Made by a program: the position numbers and the translations under genes | The notes under the pieces: generated by a model | Told to the model about the DNA's origin: nothing | The model's input: the letters and a program-made list of their open reading frames with translations, nothing else | Database searches by the model: none | NCBI RefSeq assembly: GCF_000174355.1 | Contig: NZ_ACIS01000010.1 | Location: forward strand, 105,977 to 169,976 | Origin: Pseudogulbenkiania ferrooxidans 2002 | Lineage (GTDB): Bacteria > Pseudomonadota > Gammaproteobacteria > Burkholderiales > Chromobacteriaceae | Length of the DNA stretch: 64,000 bases | Direction: 5' to 3' | In this document: positions 8,483 to 17,141 of the stretch, piece by piece | Layout of the letters: each line of letters starts with the position of its first letter | How positions within the stretch are numbered: position 1 is the stretch's first letter

Positions 8483-9388
8483 ATGTCTTCATCCCATGAA
8501 ACCGGGCGCGGCGTGCTGTTCGTGTTCGGTGCCTTCCTCATCTGGGGGCTGTTCCCGCTCTACTGGAAGCCGCTGCACGACGTGCCGGCGCTGCAGATCC
8601 TGTGCCACCGCATCGCCTGGTCGGCGCTGTTCGTGGCGCTGCTGCTGCTGGTGCAGCGCCAGTGGGGCTGGCTGGTTCCGTTCGTGCGCGAGCCGAAAAG
8701 GCTCGGCATCTTCGCCTTGTCCTCGGCGCTGTTGTCGACCAACTGGCTGATCTACATCTGGGCGGTGAACGCCGACCGCGTGCTGGACGCCAGCCTGGGC
8801 TACTTCATCAACCCGCTCATCAACGTGCTGCTGGGGCGCTTGTTCCTCAGCGAGCGGCTGGTGCCGGTGCAAAAGGCGGCGGTGGGGCTGGCGGCGCTCG
8901 GCGTGCTGTGGCTGACCATCCTGGCCGGCACGCCGCCGTGGGTGGCGCTGGGCCTGGGGCTGTCGTTCGGCTGCTACGGGCTGTTGCGCAAGCAGGCGCC
9001 GCTGGCCTCGCTGCCGGGGCTGGCGCTGGAAACCTTCCTGATGCTGCCCTTGGCGCTGGGCGCGCTGCTGTGGTTCGAATGGCAGGGGCAGGGATCGTTC
9101 GGCCACGTCGACGGCCTGCACGACGCGATGCTGGCCGGGGCCGGGGTGGTGACGGCGATTCCGCTGCTGTTGTTCGCCGCCGGCGCGCGCCGCCTCAAGC
9201 TGGCCACGGTGGGGGTGATCCAGTACACCAGTCCGATCATGCAGCTGTTGCTCGGCGCCTGGCTGTTCCACGAGCCGTTCGGCGCCGGCCGGCTGGTCGG
9301 CTTCGGCTTCATCTGGGCCGGGCTGGCGCTGTATTCCGGCGCCGGGCTGCTGGACTACCTGCGCACCCGTAGCGTGAAGCCGGCCTGA
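8483..9388 (+). CDS. rarD: RarD-type EamA transporter
   Basis: Inner-membrane permease of 301 aa in the drug/metabolite transporter superfamily, RarD branch. About ten hydrophobic segments are visible; the first follows directly on GVLFVFGAFLIWGLFPLYWK, and the signature NWLIYIWAVNADRVLDASLG (about 88-107) with YFINPLINVLLGRLFL is typical of RarD. The second EamA half contains TSPIMQLLLGAWLFHEPF. I prefer the ATG at 8483 over 8456 because the protein then begins like other RarDs and CGAG sits eight bases ahead. The substrate is not known for the family; an older label is chloramphenicol-sensitive protein. A strong terminator follows. Confidence 0.9.
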   Translation: MSSSHETGRGVLFVFGAFLIWGLFPLYWKPLHDVPALQILCHRIAWSALFVALLLLVQRQWGWLVPFVREPKRLGIFALSSALLSTNWLIYIWAVNADRVLDASLGYFINPLINVLLGRLFLSERLVPVQKAAVGLAALGVLWLTILAGTPPWVALGLGLSFGCYGLLRKQAPLASLPGLALETFLMLPLALGALLWFEWQGQGSFGHVDGLHDAMLAGAGVVTAIPLLLFAAGARRLKLATVGVIQYTSPIMQLLLGAWLFHEPFGAGRLVGFGFIWAGLALYSGAGLLDYLRTRSVKPA

Positions 9389-9404
9389 TCGGGGTTCATG
9401 GCGC

Positions 9405-9434
9405 AAAAAAGGTTGGCTTCGGCCAACCTTTTTT
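9405..9434 (+). terminator. Terminator after rarD, containing an uptake-motif copy
   Basis: GGTTGGC, a TTCG tetraloop and GCCAACC form the stem, with A6 before and T6 after, so it can work in both directions. Its right arm is a copy of the CTTCGGCCAAC word repeated through the window. Confidence 0.9.
9417..9427 (-). repeat. Uptake-like word in the rarD terminator
   Basis: CTTCGGCCAACCTTTTTT forms the loop, right stem and T run. Confidence 0.85.
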
Positions 9435-9494
9435 GTTTCCTGGGGGAGATGGGGCTGAGCCTGCCCAAGTGGGCGAGCGAGTCAAGGCAGGTTG

Positions 9495-9632
9495 AGTGCC
9501 GCCAGCGCACAGGAACCGCAATGTACATACAGCCCATGAGGATTCCTGATCGCTGAGCGAATGACTGCGTGCAAATCTCTGATTTGCTCAGCGATGGATT
9601 CGCACGCAGCACCGCCGGCGCTCAAGATGCCA
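9495..9632 (-). repeat. Dispersed intergenic repeat, family B (internal part, reverse copy)
   Basis: Read on the minus strand this stretch matches the core of the complete 230-bp element at 50271-50500: TGCGTGCGAATCCATCGCTG, then GATTTGCACGCAG, GCTCAGCGATC, CCTCATG, TGTACATT and GCGGTTCCTG in the same order. Terminal repeats are not recognisable here, so it is a truncated or decayed copy. It fills most of the gap between rarD and the inositol-phosphatase gene. Confidence 0.7.
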
Positions 9633-9649
9633 AGGCGCCGCCGCCTACT

Positions 9650-10441
9650 TTACTGGTTGGCGCGCACCCAGCGCAGCCACTGCGTGAACAGTTCCGGGTC
9701 GAGCGCGGCGATGGCGGAGCGGCTCCACGGCTGGTCGGCCCAGTAGTCGTCGGTGTTGAGCGTGGCGGCCTGGCCGCCGGCTTCTTCCAGGATCACCACG
9801 CCGGCGGCGTAATCCCACAGGCGCTGGCCGCCGTGCAGGTAGAGGTCGTAGCGGCCGGCGGCGAGGAAGCACCAGTCCAGCGTCGAGGCGCCCATATTGC
9901 GCTGGCTGCCGCACGGCGCCAGGCTGTTGAGGCGCGCCGCCAGCTTGCCCGAGCGCAGGTACTTCACCTCGACCCCGGCGATGGCGTCGCCCATGCAATT
10001 GGGCACCTTCTTCAGCGGCAGCGGGATGCCGTTCATGTGGGCGCCCTGGCCACGGCGGGCGTAGAACATCTCGTCGGACACCGGGTTGTAGATCACGCCC
10101 AGCTCGCTCTTGCCGTCGATCATCAGCGCCACCGAGATGGCGAAATACGGCAGGCCGTTGATGAAGTTGGTGGTGCCGTCGATCGGGTCGACCACCCACA
10201 GGCCGTCGCGGTGGGCCTGCCACAGCGCCTCCTGCTGGGCGCGGTCCATCTCCTCGCCCAGCACCGGATGCGGCAGGATGGTCGGCAGCAGCCGCACGAG
10301 CGCCTGCTGGCAGGCGAGATCGGCCTCGGTAAACAGCGTGCCGTCGACCTTGCGGCTGGAGCCCACGCGCAGGAAACGCGGCATCACTTCGGTCTGGGCG
10401 ACTTCGCGCAGGGCCCGTATTACCTGGTCGACCACCTGCAT
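9650..10441 (-). CDS. Inositol-monophosphatase family protein
   Basis: A 263-aa magnesium-dependent phosphatase of the IMPase/FIG superfamily. The metal-binding motifs are complete: GEEM near residue 66, VVDPIDGTTNFI (about 84-95) and LWDYAAGVVILEEAGG (about 210-225). The length fits single-domain IMPases. It is divergent from E. coli SuhB, so I do not assign that symbol; substrates could be inositol phosphate, a nucleotide (3'-phosphoadenosine) or another sugar phosphate. It is transcribed alone and is flanked on both sides by copies of intergenic repeat family B. Confidence 0.85.
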   Translation of the reverse strand: MQVVDQVIRALREVAQTEVMPRFLRVGSSRKVDGTLFTEADLACQQALVRLLPTILPHPVLGEEMDRAQQEALWQAHRDGLWVVDPIDGTTNFINGLPYFAISVALMIDGKSELGVIYNPVSDEMFYARRGQGAHMNGIPLPLKKVPNCMGDAIAGVEVKYLRSGKLAARLNSLAPCGSQRNMGASTLDWCFLAAGRYDLYLHGGQRLWDYAAGVVILEEAGGQAATLNTDDYWADQPWSRSAIAALDPELFTQWLRWVRANQ

Positions 10442-10466
10442 CCGTTTCTCCTTAACGATGAGCTGA

Positions 10467-10633
10467 GAGCTTGTGAATAGATCTACTGCGCGATCCCTGA
10501 TCGGGGTTCATGCGCGGCTCTGCGCGGGCGAATCGCTCGTGGAGATTCGCTCAGCCACGATCCTCATGTACTTTATGTACAGTCCGGTTCCTGCGCTGCT
10601 CTTCACCCTGCAGAGGGCCGCCCGCGACGATTG
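10467..10633 (+). repeat. Dispersed intergenic repeat, family B (left end recognisable)
   Basis: It starts with a decayed terminal repeat (GAGCTTGTGAATAGATC, compare GAACCCGTTCACGATC in the full copy) directly after a TGA, then follows the full copy at 50271-50500: TGCGCGATCCCTGATCGGGG, GATTCGCTCAGC, CCTCATGTA, GTACAGTCCGGTTCCTGCGC, TGCTCTTCACCC and GGGCCGCCCGCGAC. The right terminal repeat is lost. It occupies the gap in front of rsmE. Confidence 0.75.
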
Positions 10634-10761
10634 CTTTCGCACGCTACGCGTCGGTGCTGTGGCCGAGTGAGCCGGGGCAGGGCCGGCGACGGCAAGAAGA
10701 GTATTGTTGCAACCGCAGCAAACAAAGCAAAATACCGGTATCGCCAAGGACTTTCAAGACA

Positions 10762-11490
10762 ATGCCACGCTTTTTTCTCGACGGGGAACTTGCCCCCGGC
10801 ATGACCCTCGCGCTGCCCGACAGCGTGCTGCGCCACGTTCAGGTGCTGCGCCTCAATCCCGGTGACGCCATCACGCTGTTCAACGGCCGCGGCGGGGAAT
10901 ATCCCGCCACCCTGAGCCGGGTGCTGAAGCGCGACGCCGAGTGCGTGCTGGGCGAGTTTGCCGACGTCGCGCGCGAGTCGCCGGTGTGGCTCGGGCTGGC
11001 GCAGGCCATCTCCGGCGGCGACAAGATGGAATTCACGCTGCAGAAGGGCGTGGAGATGGGGGTCAGCGTGTTCCAGCCGCTGACCGCCGAGCGCTCGGTG
11101 GTGCGGCTCTCGGGCGAGCGCGCCGACAAGCGCGTGGCGCGCTGGCAGGAGATCGTCATCGCCGCCTGTGAACAGTGCGGCCGCAACAGCGTGCCCGAGG
11201 TGCGGCCGATCCTGACGCTGGCGGAATGGCTGCGCGAGCTGCCCGAGGCCGACGCCCGGCTGGTGCTGTCGCCGCTCGGCACGCAACGGCTGGCCGACAT
11301 CGCCGCCGCCCCGGCCTCGGCCTGGCTGATGGCGGGCCCCGAGGGCGGGTTGTCGGCGCGCGAGGAGGGCGCGGCGATCGAGGCCGGCTGGACCCCGCTC
11401 AAGCTCGGCCCGCGCATCCTGCGCACCGAGACCGCGGCGCTGGCGGCGGTGGCGGCGATCCAGACGGTGTGGGGCGACTACCGCGGCTGA
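10762..11490 (+). CDS. rsmE: 16S rRNA (uracil-1498-N3)-methyltransferase RsmE
   Basis: SPOUT-fold methyltransferase of 242 aa that methylates N3 of U1498 in 16S rRNA using S-adenosylmethionine. It has an N-terminal PUA-like domain (MPRFFLDGELAPG, HVQVLRLNPGDAITLFNGRG) and the C-terminal trefoil knot with the diagnostic motifs MAGPEGGLSAREE (about 192-204) and LGPRILRTETAALAAVAAI (about 215-233). An upstream in-frame extension to 10510 only covers the intergenic repeat; the ATG at 10762 gives the normal family start, with AAGGA 12 bases upstream. It stands alone between two gaps. Confidence 0.93.
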   Translation: MPRFFLDGELAPGMTLALPDSVLRHVQVLRLNPGDAITLFNGRGGEYPATLSRVLKRDAECVLGEFADVARESPVWLGLAQAISGGDKMEFTLQKGVEMGVSVFQPLTAERSVVRLSGERADKRVARWQEIVIAACEQCGRNSVPEVRPILTLAEWLRELPEADARLVLSPLGTQRLADIAAAPASAWLMAGPEGGLSAREEGAAIEAGWTPLKLGPRILRTETAALAAVAAIQTVWGDYRG

Positions 11491-11585
11491 GGCCGGGCGG
11501 CCCCGTTTCCGGACAAAAATCGGTCCCATCCCGCACCGCTGGCGATTAAGATGAAGAGTATGCCAGTGGCCGGGGGGGCCATGAC

Positions 11586-13934
11586 GTGCCGAAGCAGACT
11601 GTGCCAACGCCAGGGCGACCGTTGTTCCGCGCGCTGCCCTGGCTGATTCTCATCGTCGGTGTCGCGCTCACCGCTTTGCAGGCGCAGCACATGCGCACGC
11701 GCGAGGCGGCGCTGGCGCGGGCCAAGTTCGAGATTCGCGTCACCGAGCTGGTCAGTGGCTTCGAGCACCGCATGATAGTGCAGGCGCAGATCCTGCGCGG
11801 CGTGGCCGGGCTGTTTGCCGCCAGCGCCGAGGTCGAGCGCGACGAGTTCCGGCGCTACGTCCAGGGGCTCGAGCTGCCGCGCTACTACCCCGGCATCACC
11901 GGCATCGGCTACGTCGCCATCGTGCCGGCGCGCGACAAGGCGCGCCACGTCGCCGCGATGCGCGCCCAGGGCTTTGCCGACTACGATATCCGCCCGCCCG
12001 GGCCGCGTGACCCCTACACCGCGGTGATCTACGTCGAGCCCTTCGACTGGCGCAACCGGCGCGCGCTGGGGTTCGACATGTCGCTGGAGCCGACGCGCTT
12101 CGCCGTCGCCCGCCGCGCCGCCGACGAGGGGCGGGCACTGATGACCGGCAAGCTCACCCTGTTGCAGGAAACCCGGCAGGATGCCCAGCCCGGCGTGCTG
12201 CTGTTCCAGCCGGTGTACCGCGCCGGGGCGCCGCTGGCCAGCGTGGCCGAGCGGCGCGCGGCGCTGCTCGGCTGGGCCTACTCGCCGCTGCGCGTGAGGC
12301 AGCTGCTGGAACGCTACCTGCAAAGCGAATACCCGCAGCTGTCGTCGCAAATCGCGCTGCAGGTGTACGCCGGCGACACGCTGCAGCCCGCCGCGCAGAT
12401 GTACCAGCTGCACCCCGGCGCCGCGGCGCAGGGCGAGGCGGTGGTGCGGCGCGCCAGCCTGCATGGCAGCACCTGGACCTTCCGCGTCGAGCCCCTGGCG
12501 GGCTACTGGGGCGGCGAGGCGTTCGACGGCAACGCCCGCATCGTGCTGGCGAGCGGCATCGTGCTGACCCTGCTGCTGGTGGCCGCCAGCCAACTGCTCG
12601 GCCGCAGCCACCAGCGGCTGGCCGCCGCGCTGCGCGAAGCCTCGCTCGCCAACCGCCATCTGGCCGAGCAGCAGTCGCTGCTGCGCGCCATCTACGACAG
12701 TTCCAGCGTCGCCCTGTTCCTGATGAAGCCCGACGGCAAGATCGCCCACGCCAACCAGCGCATGGCGGCGATGTTCCATACCCTGCTGCCGGAGCTGATC
12801 GGCCGCGATTACGATACCCTGCTGCCGCCCGCCGAGCAGGACGGCGCGCGCGACTGGCAGGCGCGGGTGAGCGCGCAGCAGGGCACCCCGGCCAGCATCG
12901 AGCGCTGCTACCGGCGTTTCGACGGCGGCGAGTTCTGGGGCGTGACCACCGGCTGCGCCCTGCACGATGCCGGGGGCAGGGTGCTCGGCATCGTCGGCGT
13001 CATCGAGGACGTCACCGAGCGGCACAAGAACGAGGCGGGCATGCGCCTGGCCAGCACCGTGTTCATGGCGAGCCCGACCGGCATCATGGTGACCGACGCC
13101 GAGGAGCGCATCGTCTCGGTGAACCCGGCCTTTACCCTCATCACCGGCTACAGCGCCGCGGAAATCATCGGCCAGACGCCGAAGATCCTGGCCTCCGGGC
13201 AGCACGACGCGGACTTCTATCAGGAGCTGTGGCGCAGCATCGGGCAGGACGGGTTCTGGGAAGGGGAATTGCTGAACCGGCACAAGCAGGGCCACTTGTA
13301 CCTGGAGATGATCTCGATCAGCCGGGTGGTGGACGGCCAGGGCCGGGTGGTCAATTACGTGGGCATGTTCCAGGACGTCACCGAGCGGCGCCAGGCGGAA
13401 GAGCGCATCCGTCACCTGGCGCATCACGACTACCTCACCGGGCTGCCCAACCGCGCCCACCTGCTGGAGCGCGCCAGCCAGGCGCTGGCGTTGGCGCGGC
13501 GCTACCAGCGCCGGCTCGCCATCCTGTTCCTCGACCTCGACCGCTTCAAGCCGATCAACGACCGCTACGGCCACGACGTCGGCGACGTGGTGCTGCGCAC
13601 CGTGGCCGATCGCCTGCTGGCGCTGGTGCGCGAGTCGGACACGGTGTGCCGCCTGGGCGGCGACGAGTTCGTCATCCTGCTGGCGGAATACCATGACTTC
13701 GCCAGCGTCGAGCAGCTGGCGCACACCCTGCGCACGGCGATCGAACAACCTTGCGAGGTGGGCGCGCTGCGGCTCGCGGTCTCCGCCAGTATCGGCATCG
13801 CCACCTACCCGGAGCATGGCGACAGCGTCGGGGCCCTGATCCAGCGTGCCGACGCCGCGATGTACCGCGCCAAGACCGGCGCGGCGCCGCCGATCTGCAT
13901 CGCCGGCGAACCGCTCGACCCCGCCGACGCCTGA
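11586..13934 (+). CDS. Membrane diguanylate cyclase, CHASE-PAS-PAS-GGDEF
   Basis: A 782-aa inner-membrane protein expected to make cyclic di-GMP in response to an extracytoplasmic signal. A first membrane segment (about 16-33) is followed by a periplasmic CHASE domain (about 70-290; GITGIGYVAIVPA, ALGFDMSLEPTR), a second membrane segment near 318-336, two PAS domains (about 355-475 and 480-605; NPAFTLITGYSAAEIIGQTP) and a GGDEF domain. The active-site GGDEF is intact near residue 690, and RESD five residues before it is a canonical RxxD inhibitory site, so product feedback is likely. No EAL domain is present. The start is a GTG at 11586 behind a G-rich ribosome site; an ATG five bases earlier is out of frame. 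No partner is adjacent. Confidence 0.9.
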   Translation: MPKQTVPTPGRPLFRALPWLILIVGVALTALQAQHMRTREAALARAKFEIRVTELVSGFEHRMIVQAQILRGVAGLFAASAEVERDEFRRYVQGLELPRYYPGITGIGYVAIVPARDKARHVAAMRAQGFADYDIRPPGPRDPYTAVIYVEPFDWRNRRALGFDMSLEPTRFAVARRAADEGRALMTGKLTLLQETRQDAQPGVLLFQPVYRAGAPLASVAERRAALLGWAYSPLRVRQLLERYLQSEYPQLSSQIALQVYAGDTLQPAAQMYQLHPGAAAQGEAVVRRASLHGSTWTFRVEPLAGYWGGEAFDGNARIVLASGIVLTLLLVAASQLLGRSHQRLAAALREASLANRHLAEQQSLLRAIYDSSSVALFLMKPDGKIAHANQRMAAMFHTLLPELIGRDYDTLLPPAEQDGARDWQARVSAQQGTPASIERCYRRFDGGEFWGVTTGCALHDAGGRVLGIVGVIEDVTERHKNEAGMRLASTVFMASPTGIMVTDAEERIVSVNPAFTLITGYSAAEIIGQTPKILASGQHDADFYQELWRSIGQDGFWEGELLNRHKQGHLYLEMISISRVVDGQGRVVNYVGMFQDVTERRQAEERIRHLAHHDYLTGLPNRAHLLERASQALALARRYQRRLAILFLDLDRFKPINDRYGHDVGDVVLRTVADRLLALVRESDTVCRLGGDEFVILLAEYHDFASVEQLAHTLRTAIEQPCEVGALRLAVSASIGIATYPEHGDSVGALIQRADAAMYRAKTGAAPPICIAGEPLDPADA

Positions 13935-13986
13935 GCGGCGCGCTACATGGCCGGTGCCGCGCTCAGGCGCTCAGGCCGGCAGCGCG

Positions 13987-13997
13987 CTTCGGCCAAC
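13987..13997 (-). repeat. Uptake-like word between convergent genes
   Basis: GCTTCGGCCAACCT, 53 bases after the cyclase stop and 12 bases before the barrel stop. Confidence 0.85.
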
Positions 13998-14008
13998 CTC
14001 GCAGCGGC

Positions 14009-14947
14009 TCAGAAGCGCGCGATCCATTCCCCCTGCAGGTAACGGTAGCGGTAATCCGGGCCGTTGAACGAGGCGCTCTGGCTGTAGCCGCCGCGCAGTC
14101 GCAGCGACTGCTGGGCGCGCAGCGGGCTTTGCAGGCCGAGTTCGAGCAGGCGGGTGTTGCTGCGCGGGTCGTCGTTGACCTGCTGGCGGCCGAGCCCGGC
14201 GGTGAGCGTGCCGGTCCAGCCCTGCAGGCGTTTGCGCCAGCCCACGGCGAGCATCGACTCGTCGTAGTTCTTGGGGTTGAAGTAGGCGCCGTCGACGTCG
14301 TCGCTGCTGCTGTGGTAGGTGCGGTAGCGCGCCTGCAGCGTCAGCCCGAGGTCGAGCCAGGGCTGGTAGATCAGCTTGAGGCGGCCGTGGCTGCGCTCGT
14401 TGCCGTCGGAGAAGTCCTGGCGCGCCGCCAGGCCCACCAGCGTCAGGTGTTCCCCCAGGCCCTGGTCCAGGCTGGCACCCCAGTAGTTGAAGTGCACGCC
14501 GCGGTCGAGCGAGTGCTGGGTTTCCACCCAGTCGCGGTTGACGAACAGCTCCAGCCCGGTGCGCTGCGCCAGGGCCCGACGGTAGCTGCCGTCCAGCGTC
14601 ACCAGGTCGTGGCCGCCCTGGCGGAACAGGCCGGTGTCGATCTGCCAGCCGTTGGCGGTGGCCGGGTCGATCTGGCGGTGCAGCAGGGCGATTTGCTGGC
14701 CGTCGCGCTGCCAGTCGTGCTGGCTGTAGTGATGGTCGGTGTAGCGCACCCCGGTGAGGGCGTCGGCGTGCTGGTAGTCGGGCAGGTATTCCAGCGCCAG
14801 GCGGCGCGTGGTGAAGCCCTCGTTGTCGCGCGACAGGAAGAACGCCGCGCCGGCGCCCTGGTCGTCGTTGGTGGTCTCGGCGGCCTGGCCGAACGGGCTC
14901 GCGGCCAGCAGCAGGGCGAGCAGGGTGGGTTGCAGCAGCTTGTTCAT
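14009..14947 (-). CDS. Outer-membrane beta-barrel protein coupled to a PgaC-like synthase
   Basis: A 312-aa protein with a signal peptide (about 1-23, cleavage near GQAAETTND), alternating amphipathic strands throughout and a C-terminal aromatic residue (YLQGEWIARF), the pattern of an outer-membrane barrel. It resembles YaiO-type or exopolysaccharide-export barrels, but I cannot name the family with certainty. The start ATG overlaps the stop of the glycosyltransferase gene as ATGA, with GGAGGG eight bases upstream, so the two are translationally coupled. A role in passing the polymer made by the neighbouring synthase across the outer membrane is inference. Confidence 0.7.
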   Translation of the reverse strand: MNKLLQPTLLALLLAASPFGQAAETTNDDQGAGAAFFLSRDNEGFTTRRLALEYLPDYQHADALTGVRYTDHHYSQHDWQRDGQQIALLHRQIDPATANGWQIDTGLFRQGGHDLVTLDGSYRRALAQRTGLELFVNRDWVETQHSLDRGVHFNYWGASLDQGLGEHLTLVGLAARQDFSDGNERSHGRLKLIYQPWLDLGLTLQARYRTYHSSSDDVDGAYFNPKNYDESMLAVGWRKRLQGWTGTLTAGLGRQQVNDDPRSNTRLLELGLQSPLRAQQSLRLRGGYSQSASFNGPDYRYRYLQGEWIARF

Positions 14948-16281
14948 TTGCCCTCCGGCTGTACTTTGATGGGTGCGGTGTCCTTGGTGCCCCAGTGCTT
15001 GCGGGCATTGAACAGTTCGGCGAGGTAGCCCAGCAGGCAGGCCGGTTGCAGCAGCAGGCTGTAGCACAGGGTGTAGATCAGGAAGCCGCGCGTATTGCGC
15101 CGTACCTTGAGGCCGTGCAGGTCGAACATTTTGCGTTCCACCGAGAACATGATGAAGTTCATCAGCAGCGCCACCGGCAGCAGGGCCAGCGTCATCGGGC
15201 CGACGATCCAGTAGTGGCCGAACAGCGCCAGCACCAGCCCGGGGATGAAGCCGATGGTGAAGGCCAGGTCGAGCCAGGGGAACAGCAGGTTCCAGTAGAT
15301 GAAGAAGGTCGGCAGCTGCGGCTTCAGCAGCAGGCTGGGGTGCTGCTTGAAGGCCTCGACCATGCCGCGCGACCAGCGCTTGCGCTGGCGCAGGAACTGG
15401 CGCGCCGTGGTCGGGGCGTTGGTGAACAGACAGGCGTCCTCGCTGTGGCCGACGCGGTGGCCGGCCTTGAGGATGGCCCAGGTCAGCACGATGTCCTCGC
15501 CGACGTTCTCCGGCCAGCCGCCCACCTCGATCAGCGTGGCGCGGTCGTACAGCGAGAAGGCGCCCTGCGCCACCAGCGTGCCCTGGTACAGCGACTGCAC
15601 GCGCTTGATGGCGGCGATGCCGTGGAAGTAGTCCCACTCCTGGCAGCGCGTCACCCAGTTCTCGCGTGAATTGCGCACCAGCACCGTGCCCGCCACGGCG
15701 CGCGTGTTGGGCGGGTCCTGGCGATAGCGTTCGACGATGGCGCACAGCGCGTTGCGGTACAGGTAGGAGTCGGCGTCGACCGTCAGCACCAGCTCGTGGC
15801 GCGCCTGGGCCAGCCCCAGGTTGAGCGCGTTGGCCTTGCCGCCGTTCTTTTCCAGGTGCAGCAGGTGCAGCCACGGGTAGCGCGGCAGGCAGCGGCGCAC
15901 GATGGCGGCGGTGTCGTCCTGCGAGCCGTCGTTGATCACGATCACCTGCAGTTCGCCCGGGTAGTCCTGGCGCTCGATGCTGACCAGCGTCTCCTCGATC
16001 GAGGCGGCCTCGTTGTAGGCGGCGATCAGGATGCTCAGCGGCGGGTAGCTCTCCAGCGGCTGGCGGCGCGGGCGTTTGTCGAGCGCCAGGCTGAGTAGCA
16101 GGAAGGCGTTCATGAAGCCCGGCACGATGGCGATGCCGCCGATCAGGAACCATGCCAGGTAACGGCCGAGGTGAGTGCCTAGTTCGGCAAACCAGGGTTG
16201 TGCCAGCCAGGCGGACAACGCGGTCCAGACGACCGCACCGCTGGTGGCCAGGGCGAATTTGCTGCGTACGGAAAGATACAT
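14944..16281 (-). CDS. Processive family 2 glycosyltransferase (PgaC/IcaA-like), membrane-bound
   Basis: A 445-aa inner-membrane synthase resembling poly-beta-1,6-N-acetylglucosamine synthase. Two N-terminal membrane segments (about 10-65) precede a GT-A domain with ILIAAYNEAASIEETLVSI, VIVINDGSQDDT, the metal-binding VDADSYLY and the processivity motif QRKRWSRGM; three or four membrane segments follow (about 310-425). The stop overlaps the start of the barrel gene. No pgaB deacetylase or pgaD homologue is adjacent, so the polymer is uncertain: it could be poly-GlcNAc or another beta-linked glycan. The ATG at 16281 gives a normal N-terminus but has no clear ribosome site; an upstream extension to 16380 is arginine-rich and unlikely. 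Confidence 0.85.
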   Translation of the reverse strand: MYLSVRSKFALATSGAVVWTALSAWLAQPWFAELGTHLGRYLAWFLIGGIAIVPGFMNAFLLLSLALDKRPRRQPLESYPPLSILIAAYNEAASIEETLVSIERQDYPGELQVIVINDGSQDDTAAIVRRCLPRYPWLHLLHLEKNGGKANALNLGLAQARHELVLTVDADSYLYRNALCAIVERYRQDPPNTRAVAGTVLVRNSRENWVTRCQEWDYFHGIAAIKRVQSLYQGTLVAQGAFSLYDRATLIEVGGWPENVGEDIVLTWAILKAGHRVGHSEDACLFTNAPTTARQFLRQRKRWSRGMVEAFKQHPSLLLKPQLPTFFIYWNLLFPWLDLAFTIGFIPGLVLALFGHYWIVGPMTLALLPVALLMNFIMFSVERKMFDLHGLKVRRNTRGFLIYTLCYSLLLQPACLLGYLAELFNARKHWGTKDTAPIKVQPEGK

Positions 16282-16514
16282 GGAGGGGATGTTCGGCTGG
16301 ATTGACGACCGGCGGGCACGCCGGCCCGCCACCCGGACCCGCCGCCTGCCGTAGCCGGCACGAGTCGCGCAGCCGGGCATGTTATGTTATATGAAAAACA
16401 ACATCCAGTTTAAAATGCGTTTGCGCTAACTGGACGGCATGAATGGCGCGAAAGGTGTCGTTTTTTTGTTGCCGCGCGAAGAGGCCGCCGCCGGCCGGCA
16501 GCGGCCGGGAAGCA

Positions 16515-17066
16515 TCAGGCCAGGCGGTACACCAGCTTGCCTTCGAACAGCAGCTCGCTGTCGGTCAGGCACAGCTGGCCGGCCGGCGGCAGGGCGCGCT
16601 CGAACACGAAGTGGCGGCCGTCGATGTCGAGCCAGGCGTTGATCGGCGTGCCGTCGAACTGGCCCAGCACGTCGGGGGAGCGGGTGACGACGGCGTTGTC
16701 GGGCAGGCGGATGCCGGCCGGCGGCGTTTCTTCCGGCACCGACCAGTCTTCCTGCAGCTGCGGCTCGGGCAGGTTGCGCAGCGCCAGCTTGAGCCAGAGG
16801 CGGAACAGCCACAGCGGCAGGCGCACGCGGTGCACGCGCTTGTCGTCGCTGATGACGCAGGCGACCGGGAAGCGGCGGTGGCATTCCGGGCACTCGGCCT
16901 CGGCCGCCAGCACGATCTTGTCGTGCAGCAGGCGGGCGATGCCTTCCATGTCGCGCGCCGTCACCATGCTGTGGCAGTGCGGGCAGGCCTTGGCGAAACG
17001 GCTGATGCGGTTGCCGTTGGGAAAGGCCAGGGGCAGGAAGCGGGAAAGTTTCTGGGGCGTCGTCAT
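16515..17066 (-). CDS. Uncharacterised protein with two CxxC pairs (zinc-ribbon-like)
   Basis: A 183-aa soluble protein. Two cysteine pairs, CPHC (about 29-32) and CPEC (about 59-62), separated by 26 residues, look like a treble-clef or zinc-ribbon metal site. The remainder is a basic amphipathic stretch (RLPLWLFRLWLKLALRNLPE, about 82-101) and a beta-rich C-terminus. No signal peptide or membrane span is present. I do not recognise the family; it is transcribed alone, upstream of nothing obvious, so no function is offered. Confidence 0.65.
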   Translation of the reverse strand: MTTPQKLSRFLPLAFPNGNRISRFAKACPHCHSMVTARDMEGIARLLHDKIVLAAEAECPECHRRFPVACVISDDKRVHRVRLPLWLFRLWLKLALRNLPEPQLQEDWSVPEETPPAGIRLPDNAVVTRSPDVLGQFDGTPINAWLDIDGRHFVFERALPPAGQLCLTDSELLFEGKLVYRLA

Positions 17067-17141
17067 GGGTCTCGGGGTCCGGCTCGGCCGCCGCGCTGGA
17101 TGCGGCGGCAGCCGGCCATTATAGCGCGTCGCGGCGCGCTG

